A DNA stretch of 51,576 bases from Flavobacterium sp. Its GTDB lineage: Bacteria > Bacteroidota > Bacteroidia > Flavobacteriales > Flavobacteriaceae. Positions 32,476 to 41,696 of the stretch are shown here, piece after piece (position 1 is the stretch's first letter; every line of letters begins with the position of its first letter). The translations under genes were made by a program, and so were the position numbers. The notes under the pieces are model-generated. The model was given only the letters and a program-made list of their open reading frames with translations. It was not told the DNA's origin and did no database searches. The DNA is taken from contig NZ_JANJUQ010000022.1 in the NCBI RefSeq assembly GCF_024710485.1, forward strand, positions 1-51,576, given 5' to 3'.

Positions 32476-33801
32476 ATGAATGATAATTTAATGATAATCA
32501 TCGCCTTTACTATTGCCTTAGCCATTGGGATTTTCTTAGGCAAAACACTATTTGCCGCACAATCCAAATCGGATAGAGCTTCGTTAGAAGAAAAGATTAA
32601 CGGTTTGTTGCAACAAATAGAACAACTCAAAAATCAGATCAGCCAAACCTTACAAGAACGCGAAAATATTCGTGCCGAGAAAGAAGCGTTAGCCATTCAA
32701 TTATCGAAAAAAGAAACCGATTTTGAGAATCTTTGGGAACGCAACAAAGAACAAAAGGAAGAAGTGGAAAAACTTCAGGAAAAATTTACCAAAGAATTTG
32801 AAAACTTAGCCAATAAAATTCTAGAAGAAAAAACAGTGAAGTTTACCGAACAAAACAAGGAAAACCTCAGAAACATCCTTTCACCATTGCAGGATAAAAT
32901 TCAGTTGTTTGAAAAGAAAGTTGAGGACACTCATAAAGAAAGTATAGATTATCACGCCGCCTTGCGCCAACAAATTTTGGGCTTACGCGAGATGAATGAA
33001 CAGATGAGCAAGGAAACATTAAACTTGACCAAAGCGCTCAAAGGCGACAGTAAAATGCAAGGGAATTGGGGCGAGTTGGTTTTGGAACGCGTTTTAGAAA
33101 AATCAGGTTTGGAGAAAGGTAGAGAATATGAAGTGCAACAAAGTTTTGTAACCGAAGAAGGCAATCGCTTATTCCCGGATGTAGTGATTAATTTACCCGA
33201 TGGTAAGAAAATGATAGTTGATTCGAAAGTGACTTTAACCGCTTACGAACGATACATCAATGCGGAAGACGAAACCGAAAAAACGCAATTTTTAAAAGAG
33301 CACCTCATGGCCATCAAACGACATGTGGACCAATTGAGTGAAAAAAATTACCACGATTTGTACCAGATGGAAAGTCCGGATTTTGTATTGCTTTTCATCC
33401 CGATTGAATCTGCCTTTGCCTTAGCTTTAAACGAAGATACCGGCTTATACAATAAGGCATTTGAAAAGAACATTGTTATTGTAACACCTTCCACTTTATT
33501 AGCAACGTTACGCACCATCGACAGTATGTGGACCAATCAAAAACAACAAGAAAATGCTGTAGAAATAGCACGTCAAGCCGGAGCTTTATATGACAAGTTT
33601 GAAGGCTTTGTATCCGATTTGGTAAAAATAGGTAAAAAAATGGATGAAGCTAAAGTTGAATACGGCAATGCCATGAACAAACTTTTCGAAGGTAAAGGAA
33701 ACCTCATCAACAGCGTAGAAAAATTGAAAAAAATGGGCGCCAAAGCCAAAAAAGCACTGCCGGATAATATCTTACAGCGTGCCAATAAAGATCTGGAATA
33801 A
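32476..33801 (+). CDS. rmuC: DNA recombination protein RmuC
   Basis: This 441-residue protein has one N-terminal membrane helix (MIIIAFTIALAIGIFLGKTL), a long coiled coil (about 30-170) and the RmuC nuclease-like domain (about 190-400). Landmarks are KMQGNWGELVLERVLEKSGL, FPDVVINLPDGKKMIVDSKVTL and SPDFVLLFIPIESAFALAL. RmuC limits rearrangements at short inverted repeats and is a predicted PD-(D/E)XK-type nuclease. The frame opens at 32431, but the ATG at 32476 starts directly before the membrane helix as in relatives. It stands alone. Confidence 0.93.
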   Translation: MNDNLMIIIAFTIALAIGIFLGKTLFAAQSKSDRASLEEKINGLLQQIEQLKNQISQTLQERENIRAEKEALAIQLSKKETDFENLWERNKEQKEEVEKLQEKFTKEFENLANKILEEKTVKFTEQNKENLRNILSPLQDKIQLFEKKVEDTHKESIDYHAALRQQILGLREMNEQMSKETLNLTKALKGDSKMQGNWGELVLERVLEKSGLEKGREYEVQQSFVTEEGNRLFPDVVINLPDGKKMIVDSKVTLTAYERYINAEDETEKTQFLKEHLMAIKRHVDQLSEKNYHDLYQMESPDFVLLFIPIESAFALALNEDTGLYNKAFEKNIVIVTPSTLLATLRTIDSMWTNQKQQENAVEIARQAGALYDKFEGFVSDLVKIGKKMDEAKVEYGNAMNKLFEGKGNLINSVEKLKKMGAKAKKALPDNILQRANKDLE

Positions 33802-33907
33802 AATTCATTTTTAGCCGGAAAATAGTATAAAACTTAGGTGTTTCGCAAAAAAACAAAGAGTATCTTGAGGAAATTTGTTAATTTTTAGATTTTTAGCAAA
33901 ATATTAT

Positions 33908-33915
33908 TATATTTG
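33908..33915 (+). promoter_or_regulatory. Promoter -7 element of the diheme lipoprotein gene (TATATTTG)
   Basis: This TAnnTTTG match lies 20 nt before the ATG. No -33 box is seen at the normal spacing. Confidence 0.45.
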
Positions 33916-33934
33916 GTCAGCATTTTAAAAATAT

Positions 33935-35062
33935 ATGAAACACAATTACCTACAAGCATTACTTTTAGCCTTCACTTTTAGCGTTTTTTTTTCATGTTCA
34001 GACAATGACGATGAAGAATACACTCCAATTTCTCCTGTTGTTGTTGATTTAACACAGGTACCTTATCCTAAATTGTCCGATTACAATTTTTTTGAAGGAG
34101 CCTTAAAAAACTTATCGCCTTCTCTTAATGTGATTCCTTATGAACCGGCAAGTGTCCTTTTTAGTGATTATGCTCACAAAAAACGTTTTATTTGGATGCC
34201 CGCAGGCACTAAAGCTACTTATAACGGAGATGATGAAATTTTAAACTTACCGGTTGGAGCTGCAATAATTAAGAATTTTTATTACGATAAAATTCAACCC
34301 TCTGATACCCCGAAAATCATTGAAACTCGTATTATGATTCGTAAGTCTGATGGTTGGATGTTTGCGGATTATGTTTGGAATGACGAGCAAACTGAAGCCT
34401 TTTTAGATTTGAACGGCAGTTACAAACAAATTACTTTCAAAGATGATAACAATGTAGTTCGCAACGTTAATTACAGAATTCCCTCTGAAGCTCAATGCAT
34501 TGTTTGTCACAAGTACAAGCAAACTGTTAATGGAGAAGAGGTAACCACTTTTATTCCTATCGGTATCAAACCACAAAACCTTAATTTCAACTATAACTAC
34601 GGCAACGAAACTAAAAATCAATTGACGAAATGGATTGAGCAAGGATATTTGGAAAACAATTTTACTTTTCCTACTGCTGAAAATACAACTATTAATTATA
34701 GTGACGCCACGCAACCTTTGGAAAAAAGAGTTCGCTCCTATTTAGATATCAACTGCGCACATTGTCACAGAGAAACCGGTCATTGTGATTACAGACCACT
34801 TCGATTGAGCTTTGCGGAAACTAGTGGTGCCAATGGGCGTACCAACATGGGCGTTTGTGTTCCTACTGTCGACATGCAAGATTTTGACCCGGAATTAAGT
34901 AACTTAATTACCCCTAGTAAGCCATCACAATCTATGCTGTTTTTCAGAATTAACACCACTAACGAAAGTTTCATGATGCCTTTACATGGCAGAGCTTTAA
35001 TACATGATGAAGGAGTTGCGCTGATAGAAGAATGGATTAATTCTCTCCAAGACTGTCCTTAA
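33935..35062 (+). CDS. Diheme c-type cytochrome lipoprotein (HNE_0200/SO_2930-like)
   Basis: This 375-residue predicted lipoprotein (VFFSCS lipobox) has two heme c attachment motifs, CIVCH near residue 188 and CAHCH near residue 274. The early part (YPKLSDYNFFEGAL...VIPYEPASVLFSDYAHKKRFIWMPAGT) and the SYLDINCAHCHRETG segment fit the diheme family I know as HNE_0200/SO_2930. Members of that family are often encoded beside secreted repeat proteins or sugar dehydrogenases. It probably carries electrons at the outer membrane. The next gene starts 24 nt later and encodes a T9SS protein, so the two may be co-transcribed. The redox partner is unknown. Confidence 0.8.
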   Translation: MKHNYLQALLLAFTFSVFFSCSDNDDEEYTPISPVVVDLTQVPYPKLSDYNFFEGALKNLSPSLNVIPYEPASVLFSDYAHKKRFIWMPAGTKATYNGDDEILNLPVGAAIIKNFYYDKIQPSDTPKIIETRIMIRKSDGWMFADYVWNDEQTEAFLDLNGSYKQITFKDDNNVVRNVNYRIPSEAQCIVCHKYKQTVNGEEVTTFIPIGIKPQNLNFNYNYGNETKNQLTKWIEQGYLENNFTFPTAENTTINYSDATQPLEKRVRSYLDINCAHCHRETGHCDYRPLRLSFAETSGANGRTNMGVCVPTVDMQDFDPELSNLITPSKPSQSMLFFRINTTNESFMMPLHGRALIHDEGVALIEEWINSLQDCP

Positions 35063-35086
35063 TTTTAAACTAATCAAATCACAAAA

Positions 35087-37537
35087 ATGAAGAAAATTAC
35101 ACTTTTAATTATTATGATTTCGGTAAGCTTATCGTCGTTGGCGCAAGACAATTGTGCTGGTGCTACGCCTATTACAGCAGCCGGAACATTTACCATAAGT
35201 ACTATTAATGGTACAGAATTGCCTACAACCACATGTAGCTTTACCAATACTGGTACAACAGCAGCAGAGTGGTATGCTTATACTCCTTCACAAAATTACA
35301 CCGTAACCGTTTCTTCTGACTTGCCGGAAAATATCTGCAGAGACACTCGCTTAAGAATTTACACCGGTTCATGTACAGCCCTAACCTGTGTGATTGCCGA
35401 TGATGATTCCGGGGTTATCGCATGTAATTCAGGGAATACGAACTCATATCTTTCTAAAGCCACCTTTAATGCCGTAGCCGGTCAAACCTATTACATCGTT
35501 TGGGACAACAGATACCAATCTACCGGTTTCAATTTTCAGGTAACTGAAATCCCTGCCGGGTACAATCCGTGTAATGCAGCGGTAACAGTAACAGCGGGTA
35601 CAACTTCTGTACCTGCTATTGATCAAACCAACATAACAACCAGTTGTTCTACGGCAGCATTATCAAAATGGTATGCTTATACCCCATCTGTAAATGCAAA
35701 TGTTACCATCACTTCTGATTTGATGGCTAACATCTGTAAAGATACTAACCTTAGTGTTTACACCGGTAACTGTTCTAACGGATTAACTTGTTTAGGAAGT
35801 GATGATAATTCTGGTGTTATTGCATGTAACATCGGCAATTCTAATTCTAACTTATCTACTTATTCATTTATGGCTTCAGCCGGCGTTACCTATTACATCG
35901 TTTGGGACAACAAATGGAGTGCCACTGGTTTTGATTTCCAAATTGTTGAAACTCCAATTATCGTTCCTGTAAATTACAACAATCAAAACATTGCAACCAT
36001 TAATAGTTCTTTTAACATTTGTATTGTTGATATGAATGGCGATTACAAAGATGACATCGTTGGGGTAAGTGCTAACAACTTAAGAGTACATTTCCAAGGC
36101 AATACACCGGGATCATTTACCGTAACTGACTTCCCTATAACCGGTACAAGTGATATGCCGTCTTGGAGTATGGCTGCCGGTGATTATAATAAAGACGGAT
36201 ACAATGACTTAATGTTAGGAAGTGGTTCAGGGTTGACTTTTTGGAGATCAGCCAACAACGGTACTTCATACCTTAATATTAATCCTTCTGAATACATTTT
36301 TTGTCAAAGAACCAACTTTGTTGACATCAATAACGATGGTCACTTAGATGCTTTCTCTTGTCACGATATTGACCCAAATGTTTATTATTTGAATGACGGC
36401 AATGCTAACATGACCTATTACCAATCGGGTACGCCGGGAGCTTACATGTTAGGAATTACTCCTAGCGGTGGTAACTATGCTTCGTTGTGGACTGATTTTG
36501 ATAATGATGGTGATTTAGATATGTTCATCTCTAAATGTTCCGGACCTCCTTGTGAATTGCACAGAAATGATGGCAATGGAGTATTTACCGATATTTCAGC
36601 TCAAGCGGGCATCAACGTTACCCCTATTCAAACTTGGTCTTCAGCCATAGCAGATTTTGACAATGACGATGATATGGACGTGATTATCACAGCTAGTGCA
36701 GGTTCACACAAATTCTTTCGAAATAACAGAGATACTTCAACAGTAGCTTTCACCAACATCACAGCCGGTTCAGGTTGGGACACCAATACGTCAACCAACA
36801 TCGACAATATTGCTTACGATTTTGATAATGACGGAAAAGTTGATGTTTTAGGTGGTGGTAATAAAATAATGTTCAACCAAGGCAGTAATGTATTTTCTCC
36901 TGTAAATTATAACGCTATCAGTGTAGGTGCTGTAGGCGATTTGAATAACGATGGCTTTTTAGACATTCAAAACGGAGCTACGATTCGTTACGGTGTTCCA
37001 AATGGCAATAACTGGGTTAAGGTAACATTACAAGGAATCCAAAGTAACAGAAATGGTATAGGAGCTCGTGTTGAAATATATGGGCCTTGGGGAAAACAAA
37101 TCAGAGACATTCGCAGTGGTGAAGGCTTCCGTTATATGAGTACTTTAAATGCTCACTTCGGTATCGGCACTTCTACAGTTGTCAACCAAGTAGTTATTAA
37201 ATGGCCTTCAGGAATTGTTGACATTTATAATAATGTGACACCAAACCAACCTTTACACGTAGTTGAAGGTGCTACTTTAGGTATTGATGCTTTTGAAAGC
37301 ACAGTATTTACAGTATACCCTAATCCGGTTAAAAACACTATCAATATAGCGATTAACACTGCGAACCCGGTTGAGTTTGTAACGGCTCAAGTATATGATT
37401 TAAGCGGTAAAATGGTATATCAAACACCGGTATCCAATCAAACTATTACTGTGAACCAACTTTCAAAAGGCACTTACATCTTGATGCTAAGAGACAGTAA
37501 CGGCAAAGATTACAGTCAGAAATTCATCAAGGAATAA
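35087..37537 (+). CDS. T9SS-secreted FG-GAP/VCBS repeat protein with ASPIC/UnbV domain
   Basis: This 816-residue secreted protein begins with a signal peptide (cleavage after LAQ). Two tandem homologous modules of about 130 residues follow (21-155 and 158-290), each with WYAYTPS, a YTG-C-LTC stretch and TYYIVWDN. Next is a seven-bladed-type set of VCBS/FG-GAP repeats with calcium loops (DYNKDGYNDLML, DFDNDGDLDMF, DFDNDGKVDVLG, DLNNDGFLDI). An ASPIC/UnbV domain follows (NRNGIGARVEIYGPWGKQIRDI...FGIGT), and a type A sorting domain (VYPNPVKNTINIAI...SQKFIKE) ends the protein. It is likely a calcium-stabilised surface binding protein of CRTAC1 type. Role unknown. Confidence 0.88.
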   Translation: MKKITLLIIMISVSLSSLAQDNCAGATPITAAGTFTISTINGTELPTTTCSFTNTGTTAAEWYAYTPSQNYTVTVSSDLPENICRDTRLRIYTGSCTALTCVIADDDSGVIACNSGNTNSYLSKATFNAVAGQTYYIVWDNRYQSTGFNFQVTEIPAGYNPCNAAVTVTAGTTSVPAIDQTNITTSCSTAALSKWYAYTPSVNANVTITSDLMANICKDTNLSVYTGNCSNGLTCLGSDDNSGVIACNIGNSNSNLSTYSFMASAGVTYYIVWDNKWSATGFDFQIVETPIIVPVNYNNQNIATINSSFNICIVDMNGDYKDDIVGVSANNLRVHFQGNTPGSFTVTDFPITGTSDMPSWSMAAGDYNKDGYNDLMLGSGSGLTFWRSANNGTSYLNINPSEYIFCQRTNFVDINNDGHLDAFSCHDIDPNVYYLNDGNANMTYYQSGTPGAYMLGITPSGGNYASLWTDFDNDGDLDMFISKCSGPPCELHRNDGNGVFTDISAQAGINVTPIQTWSSAIADFDNDDDMDVIITASAGSHKFFRNNRDTSTVAFTNITAGSGWDTNTSTNIDNIAYDFDNDGKVDVLGGGNKIMFNQGSNVFSPVNYNAISVGAVGDLNNDGFLDIQNGATIRYGVPNGNNWVKVTLQGIQSNRNGIGARVEIYGPWGKQIRDIRSGEGFRYMSTLNAHFGIGTSTVVNQVVIKWPSGIVDIYNNVTPNQPLHVVEGATLGIDAFESTVFTVYPNPVKNTINIAINTANPVEFVTAQVYDLSGKMVYQTPVSNQTITVNQLSKGTYILMLRDSNGKDYSQKFIKE

Positions 37538-37552
37538 TTAAAATATATGTCA

Positions 37553-37586
37553 TAAAAAAGTCCCGTTTAATTCGGGACTTTTTTTA
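37553..37586. terminator. Bidirectional terminator after the ASPIC/UnbV gene
   Basis: AAAAAGTCCCG pairs with CGGGACTTTTT around a 7-nt loop. It also serves the convergent GNAT gene. Confidence 0.88.
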
Positions 37587-37612
37587 CTTATAGACAAAAT
37601 TAAAATGGGCCT

Positions 37613-38116
37613 TTAGCTTTTGAATGTCTTCTCCATCACATAATCATCCATTATATAACCGTTGCCTATATCGATTACTTCTTCTTTAACAATGACAAAT
37701 CCTGTTTTTTCATAAAAATGAATGGCCGAATTGTACTTATTGACGTTTAAAAACAGTGCCTTATCTCCTTTTGCTTTGGCTTCATTTGCTATAAAGTTGA
37801 CTAAAGCTTTGCCGGTTCCTTTTGTTTGTTGGGAAGACAAAACATAAATCTTGTGAATTTTTGTCTTTTCCGAAGCTTCGACATGGTGTTCATAAGCAGC
37901 AAAACCAACTGTCTCATTTCCTTCTTGAACCAATATAAAATGATGTTTTTTTTGATTGGCTTGCTCTTGCAATGAAGTAATACTATACATTTTATCAAGC
38001 ATGTATTCAATTTGGGCAGCGTTTAAAATATTACCGTAGGTTTTTGGCCAAACTTCAAAAGCAATAGCTCTGACTGCTGTAAATTGGGTATCCGAATTAG
38101 GAATAATTTGCAGCAT
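37613..38116 (-). CDS. GNAT-family N-acetyltransferase
   Basis: This is a 167-residue acetyltransferase with a full GNAT core. A central strand (HHFILVQEGNETVGFAAYE) precedes KIHKIYVLSSQQTKGTGKALVNF, in which QTKGTGK is the acetyl-CoA loop. ALFLNVNKYNSAIHFYEKTGFV is the typical end. The substrate is unknown; the sequence is close to the small stand-alone acetyltransferases that act on amines or protein N-termini. It starts three bases after the DUF1801 gene and is probably co-transcribed with it. Confidence 0.88.
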   Translation of the reverse strand: MLQIIPNSDTQFTAVRAIAFEVWPKTYGNILNAAQIEYMLDKMYSITSLQEQANQKKHHFILVQEGNETVGFAAYEHHVEASEKTKIHKIYVLSSQQTKGTGKALVNFIANEAKAKGDKALFLNVNKYNSAIHFYEKTGFVIVKEEVIDIGNGYIMDDYVMEKTFKS

Positions 38117-38119
38117 GGT

Positions 38120-38575
38120 TTACTTCTTTAAAACCGATTCGTAAGTTTGAATCCAATCGGCAACCGAAATTTTCTGCACTAATTCACCAATCAAATCATA
38201 CGGAATATCTTCTATTTTTTTGAAACGAACACAGCTTTTCCCCATATCGAGCTTGTATTTGCAACGCTTTCCGTATTCAGCCACAAACCAATCGTGCAAA
38301 TTCTTATCGGCATAAATACCCATATGATAAAAAGCTACAAAGTTTTTCTGCGAAGCCAAACCCATAAACGGAAGCGGATCTTTCGGATTGCAGTGATAAC
38401 CGCTAGGATAAATGGAATGTGGTACACAATAGCCCATCATTCCATACCCCATTGATTCTTTAAATCCTATGGGTAAATTATCCAAAATGGTTTTTCGAAG
38501 TTGTTGAAGGGCTTTCTTTCGGTCATCCGGCAAAGTATTGATGTACTCATCGGGTGTTTTGGCAGTAGATTGCAT
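38120..38575 (-). CDS. DUF1801 domain-containing protein
   Basis: This 151-residue cytoplasmic protein of the DUF1801/YdhG-like fold begins with an N-terminal helical part (TPDEYINTLPDDRKKALQQLRKTIL). It continues with GYGMMGYCVPHSIYPSGYHCNPKDPLPFMGLASQK (part), then VRFKKIEDIPYDLIGELV, as in proteins annotated iron-chaperone/frataxin-like. I see no catalytic motif. It is the first gene of a two-gene unit with the GNAT gene and has a TATTTTTG promoter element about 20 nt upstream. Confidence 0.85.
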   Translation of the reverse strand: MQSTAKTPDEYINTLPDDRKKALQQLRKTILDNLPIGFKESMGYGMMGYCVPHSIYPSGYHCNPKDPLPFMGLASQKNFVAFYHMGIYADKNLHDWFVAEYGKRCKYKLDMGKSCVRFKKIEDIPYDLIGELVQKISVADWIQTYESVLKK

Positions 38576-38594
38576 CGTTTTATATTTAGTCTTC

Positions 38595-38602
38595 CAAAAA
38601 TA
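38595..38602 (-). promoter_or_regulatory. Promoter -7 element of the DUF1801-GNAT unit (TATTTTTG)
   Basis: This TAnnTTTG match lies 20 nt before the DUF1801 ATG. Confidence 0.45.
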
Positions 38603-38647
38603 GAAATTATTTTAATAGTTTTACGGATAGAACCGTTGCAAAAAGTT

Positions 38648-39658
38648 ATGTCAAAAAACGAACTCAGAAAAGATAAAACCTGCTTGAACTGTCGACATGT
38701 AGTTGAACATCGATTTTGTCCGAACTGTGGTCAGGAAAATACGGATACCCGGAAGACATTTCATCATTTGTTTGTCCATTTTTTTGAAGATTTAACCCAT
38801 TACGAAAACGCCTTTTGGAAAACCATAAGAAATTTATTCTTCAAACCGGCATCCCTAACCAAAGAGTATCTTTCCGGAAAACGCCTATCCTATTTAGCAC
38901 CGGTACGACTGTATATCTTTATTAGTTTCATAACCTTCTTTTTGATTTCAATTTTCCCTAACGACCCGGAATCGGATGAATCAATTCTAGACCTGAATGA
39001 AATCCAAACCACTACAAATGCTCAATCAAAAGACAGTTTAGCACTCTCTCAAGATGAACGCTATTCGAGTAATGCTAAAATGAATGAGGGTTTTTTGAAT
39101 TTTGGGTTCAATACACTCAGAGAATTGGATTCGGTTCAACGATATGGTCCTAAAGATCGAAAACTATCAGACTGGGAATACAACATCATCAAAAAAACAC
39201 TGCTAATCAAAGCCAAGTACAACCGGAAAGAAATGATGGAAAAATTCGCCGAAGAGTCCAAACGCAATTTCCCCAAAGTGCTTTTTATTTACATGCCGCT
39301 ATTTGCCTTTGTCCTATGGCTATTTCACAGTAAAAAACGTTGGTATTACTTTGATCACGGTATTTTTACTTTACATTATTTTTCGTTTTTGTTGCTCACG
39401 GTATTATTGCTGTTCTTTTTCAGAAAATTGATGGGTTACCTTCCGGATAACGGGTTGATTTTATTCCTGAAAACGGTAATAGAAGGTGCAGGCTATATTT
39501 GGATGTTTTATTATTTCTTTCCGGCTCACCATAGATTTTACGGAGAAACAAGAACCATCTCATTCCTTAAGAGCACTGTTATGTTTTTCATCAATTTGGT
39601 ATTGATGTCTGTTTTATTGCTTATTTTTATTGTTTACACTTTCATCAATATTCACTAA
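38648..39658 (+). CDS. DUF3667 membrane protein with zinc ribbon
   Basis: This 336-residue protein has an N-terminal zinc ribbon (CLNCRHVVEHRFCPNCGQ, two CxxC pairs). The DUF3667 signature region follows (FHHLFVHFFEDLTHYENAFWKTIRNLFFKPASLTKEYLSGKR), then about five membrane helices, one near 90-110 and four in the C-terminal half, with a soluble stretch between. The family is found in Bacteroidota and has no assigned function. The frame is open from 38501 but that overlaps the divergent DUF1801 gene; the zinc ribbon begins right after the ATG at 38648. The M28 peptidase gene follows after 16 nt. Confidence 0.87.
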   Translation: MSKNELRKDKTCLNCRHVVEHRFCPNCGQENTDTRKTFHHLFVHFFEDLTHYENAFWKTIRNLFFKPASLTKEYLSGKRLSYLAPVRLYIFISFITFFLISIFPNDPESDESILDLNEIQTTTNAQSKDSLALSQDERYSSNAKMNEGFLNFGFNTLRELDSVQRYGPKDRKLSDWEYNIIKKTLLIKAKYNRKEMMEKFAEESKRNFPKVLFIYMPLFAFVLWLFHSKKRWYYFDHGIFTLHYFSFLLLTVLLLFFFRKLMGYLPDNGLILFLKTVIEGAGYIWMFYYFFPAHHRFYGETRTISFLKSTVMFFINLVLMSVLLLIFIVYTFINIH

Positions 39659-39674
39659 TCTTCAATAAAATGCT

Positions 39675-40697
39675 ATGAAACTAATTAAAATAACCCTGTT
39701 TGTGCTGGTCTCGTTGGCAGCAAGTTGCGGGACGCCTAAAGAGACCAAAATTAAAAAAGGCATCGACAGCTACTTGAACGATATTTCCATTGAACGATTG
39801 CGTACTAATTTAACGGTAATTGCTTCTGATGAAATGGAAGGTCGAGAAACGGGTAGCGAAGGCCAAAAGAAAGCCGGTCGATACATTATCGAGTTCTATC
39901 AAAAAAACGGCATTGCTTTTCCTAAAGGCGCCACAGATTATTACCAAAAAGTACCAGCCGCATTTTTGAATGCCAAAAGAAACGAAAACCTACCGGATTC
40001 GGAGAACATTTGGGCCTTTATTGAAGGTTCTGAAAAACCGGATGAAATTGTGGTGCTTTCGGCCCATTACGACCACGTAGGGATTAAAAACGGAGAAGTG
40101 TACAATGGTGCCGATGATGACGGTTCGGGAACGGTAGCCTTAATGGAAATGGCGGCCGCTTTTCAAAAGGCGAAGAACGAGGGCAACGGTCCGAAACGCT
40201 CTATCCTGATTTTGCACGTAACCGGAGAAGAACACGGTTTGCACGGTTCTAGATACTATTCGGAAAATCCGTTATTTCCGTTACAAAATACAGTGGCCGA
40301 TGTGAACATTGACATGATAGGAAGACGCGATGATTTTCACAAAGACACCAACAATTATGTTTATGTGATTGGTTCCGATTATTTATCGACCGATTTGCAT
40401 AAGATTTGTGAAAATATCAACAAGGAATACACCCAACTAACCCTTGATTACAAATACAACGACAGAAATGATCCTAACCGATTTTACTATCGTTCCGACC
40501 ATTACAACTTTGCCAAACACAATATTCCGTCGGTATTCCTTTTTAACGGAATTCACGCTGACTATCACAAACCCGGAGATGATGTCAGCAAAATTGAATT
40601 TGATGCTTTAACCAAAAGAACCCAATATGCCTTTGCCATTGCTTGGGAAATTGCTAATAGAGAAAAGCGTTTAGCGGTAGATAGATCAGGTAAATAG
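39675..40697 (+). CDS. M28 family metallopeptidase lipoprotein
   Basis: This is a 340-residue predicted lipoprotein (SLAASC lipobox) of the zinc aminopeptidase family. Metal ligands are visible in order: VVLSAHYDHVG, the bridging aspartate in NGADDDGSGTVALMEMA, the catalytic and metal glutamates in VTGEEHGLHGSRYYS, the aspartate in VNIDMIGR, and a late histidine in FNGIHADYHKPGDD. It probably removes N-terminal residues from peptides in the periplasm or at the cell surface. It may be co-transcribed with the DUF3667 gene. A strong terminator follows. Confidence 0.93.
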   Translation: MKLIKITLFVLVSLAASCGTPKETKIKKGIDSYLNDISIERLRTNLTVIASDEMEGRETGSEGQKKAGRYIIEFYQKNGIAFPKGATDYYQKVPAAFLNAKRNENLPDSENIWAFIEGSEKPDEIVVLSAHYDHVGIKNGEVYNGADDDGSGTVALMEMAAAFQKAKNEGNGPKRSILILHVTGEEHGLHGSRYYSENPLFPLQNTVADVNIDMIGRRDDFHKDTNNYVYVIGSDYLSTDLHKICENINKEYTQLTLDYKYNDRNDPNRFYYRSDHYNFAKHNIPSVFLFNGIHADYHKPGDDVSKIEFDALTKRTQYAFAIAWEIANREKRLAVDRSGK

Positions 40698-40716
40698 GCT
40701 CTAACTTTCAGATACA

Positions 40717-40743
40717 AAAAAAGCCCCGAAATACGGGGCTTTT
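40717..40743. terminator. Bidirectional terminator between M28 peptidase and tRNA-His
   Basis: AAAAGCCCCG pairs with CGGGGCTTTT around a short loop. It serves both convergent transcripts. Confidence 0.88.
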
Positions 40744-40751
40744 GATTTTTG

Positions 40752-40826
<75 letters not shown>

Positions 40827-40866
40827 ATTTGTGGTTGCAAAACAACCTAAGTTGCTTTTGCGAGTG

Positions 40867-40897
40867 CAAATATAGTGCAAAACTTAACTTTTGCAAA
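40867..40897 (-). promoter_or_regulatory. tRNA-His promoter
   Basis: On the minus strand TTTG (40894-40897) and TATATTTG (40867-40874) are spaced by 19 nt, a canonical Bacteroidota promoter. Confidence 0.75.
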
Positions 40898-40912
40898 GGT
40901 TTTTTATATTTT

Positions 40913-41629
40913 TTAAATCAAATCTCCTAAGCTCTTGACTGCCACGTATCTCTCGGTTGTAAAACCTTCGGCATAATCTACTCCTATCAATCGTCCAAAG
41001 TCCTGAGAGCGATAATGAATGCTTTCCAAAAAGTTTTTGGTAGCAATCGGTGTTACGGGTTCATCAGAGTTTTCAGAGTAGAATTGGGAAACATAAGCCA
41101 AAATGGACTCTGTTTTTTTATCTATAAAATCCGAAATGTCGACAACAAAATCTGGCGTGATGTTTTTCCATTGGATGTAATGATACACAACTTTCGGTCG
41201 CCAAGCCAACTGTTCCTCACCTTCGTGAGTTGTTTCAATTTTACGCAAACCCGATAAAAAACAGGCATCGGAAACCAACTTACTGCCTTTTCCATGGTCA
41301 ATATGTCGGTCATCAATTGCATTGCAAATCACAATCTCGGGTTGGTATTTTCGAATTCGCTTGATGATTTCCAACTGATGCGCTTCATCATTGACAAAAA
41401 AACCATCGCGCATGTCCAAGTTCTCTCGCACAGATATCCCTAAAATCTTGGCTGCCAAACTCGACTCCTGATTCCTGATTTCCACCGAACCTCGGGTTCC
41501 GAGTTCGCCACGTGTCAAATCGATTATCCCTACTTTTTTTCCTAACGAAACTTCTTTAGCGATTGTGCCGCTACAACCCAATTCAACATCATCAGGATGA
41601 GCTCCGAAAGCTAATATGTCTAATTTCAT
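40913..41629 (-). CDS. bshB1: Bacillithiol biosynthesis deacetylase BshB1
   Basis: BshB1 removes the acetyl group from GlcNAc-malate to give GlcN-malate, the second step of bacillithiol synthesis. The 238-residue protein is a PIG-L/LmbE zinc deacetylase with the AHPDDVELGCSGTI motif at the N-terminus and the histidine set in DDRHIDHGKGSKL. LTRGELGTRGSVEIRNQE and NLDMRDGFF are characteristic of BshB1 rather than other family members. A TATTTTTG promoter lies about 53 nt upstream. bshA and bshC are not in the window. Confidence 0.93.
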   Translation of the reverse strand: MKLDILAFGAHPDDVELGCSGTIAKEVSLGKKVGIIDLTRGELGTRGSVEIRNQESSLAAKILGISVRENLDMRDGFFVNDEAHQLEIIKRIRKYQPEIVICNAIDDRHIDHGKGSKLVSDACFLSGLRKIETTHEGEEQLAWRPKVVYHYIQWKNITPDFVVDISDFIDKKTESILAYVSQFYSENSDEPVTPIATKNFLESIHYRSQDFGRLIGVDYAEGFTTERYVAVKSLGDLI

Positions 41630-41681
41630 ATAAATTCTTTTAAAATTTCATCATTGCTATTGTTAATGCATTTTGTCGTTG

Positions 41682-41689
41682 CAAAAATA
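41682..41689 (-). promoter_or_regulatory. bshB1 promoter -7 element (TATTTTTG)
   Basis: This TAnnTTTG match lies 53 nt before the bshB1 ATG and directly after the menF stop. It lets bshB1 be expressed separately from menF. Confidence 0.5.
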
Positions 41690-41696
41690 TCACTAT

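Noticed and set aside
38501..38647. 49-residue extension of the DUF3667 protein
   Set aside because: It overlaps the divergent DUF1801 gene; the zinc ribbon starts at the later ATG.
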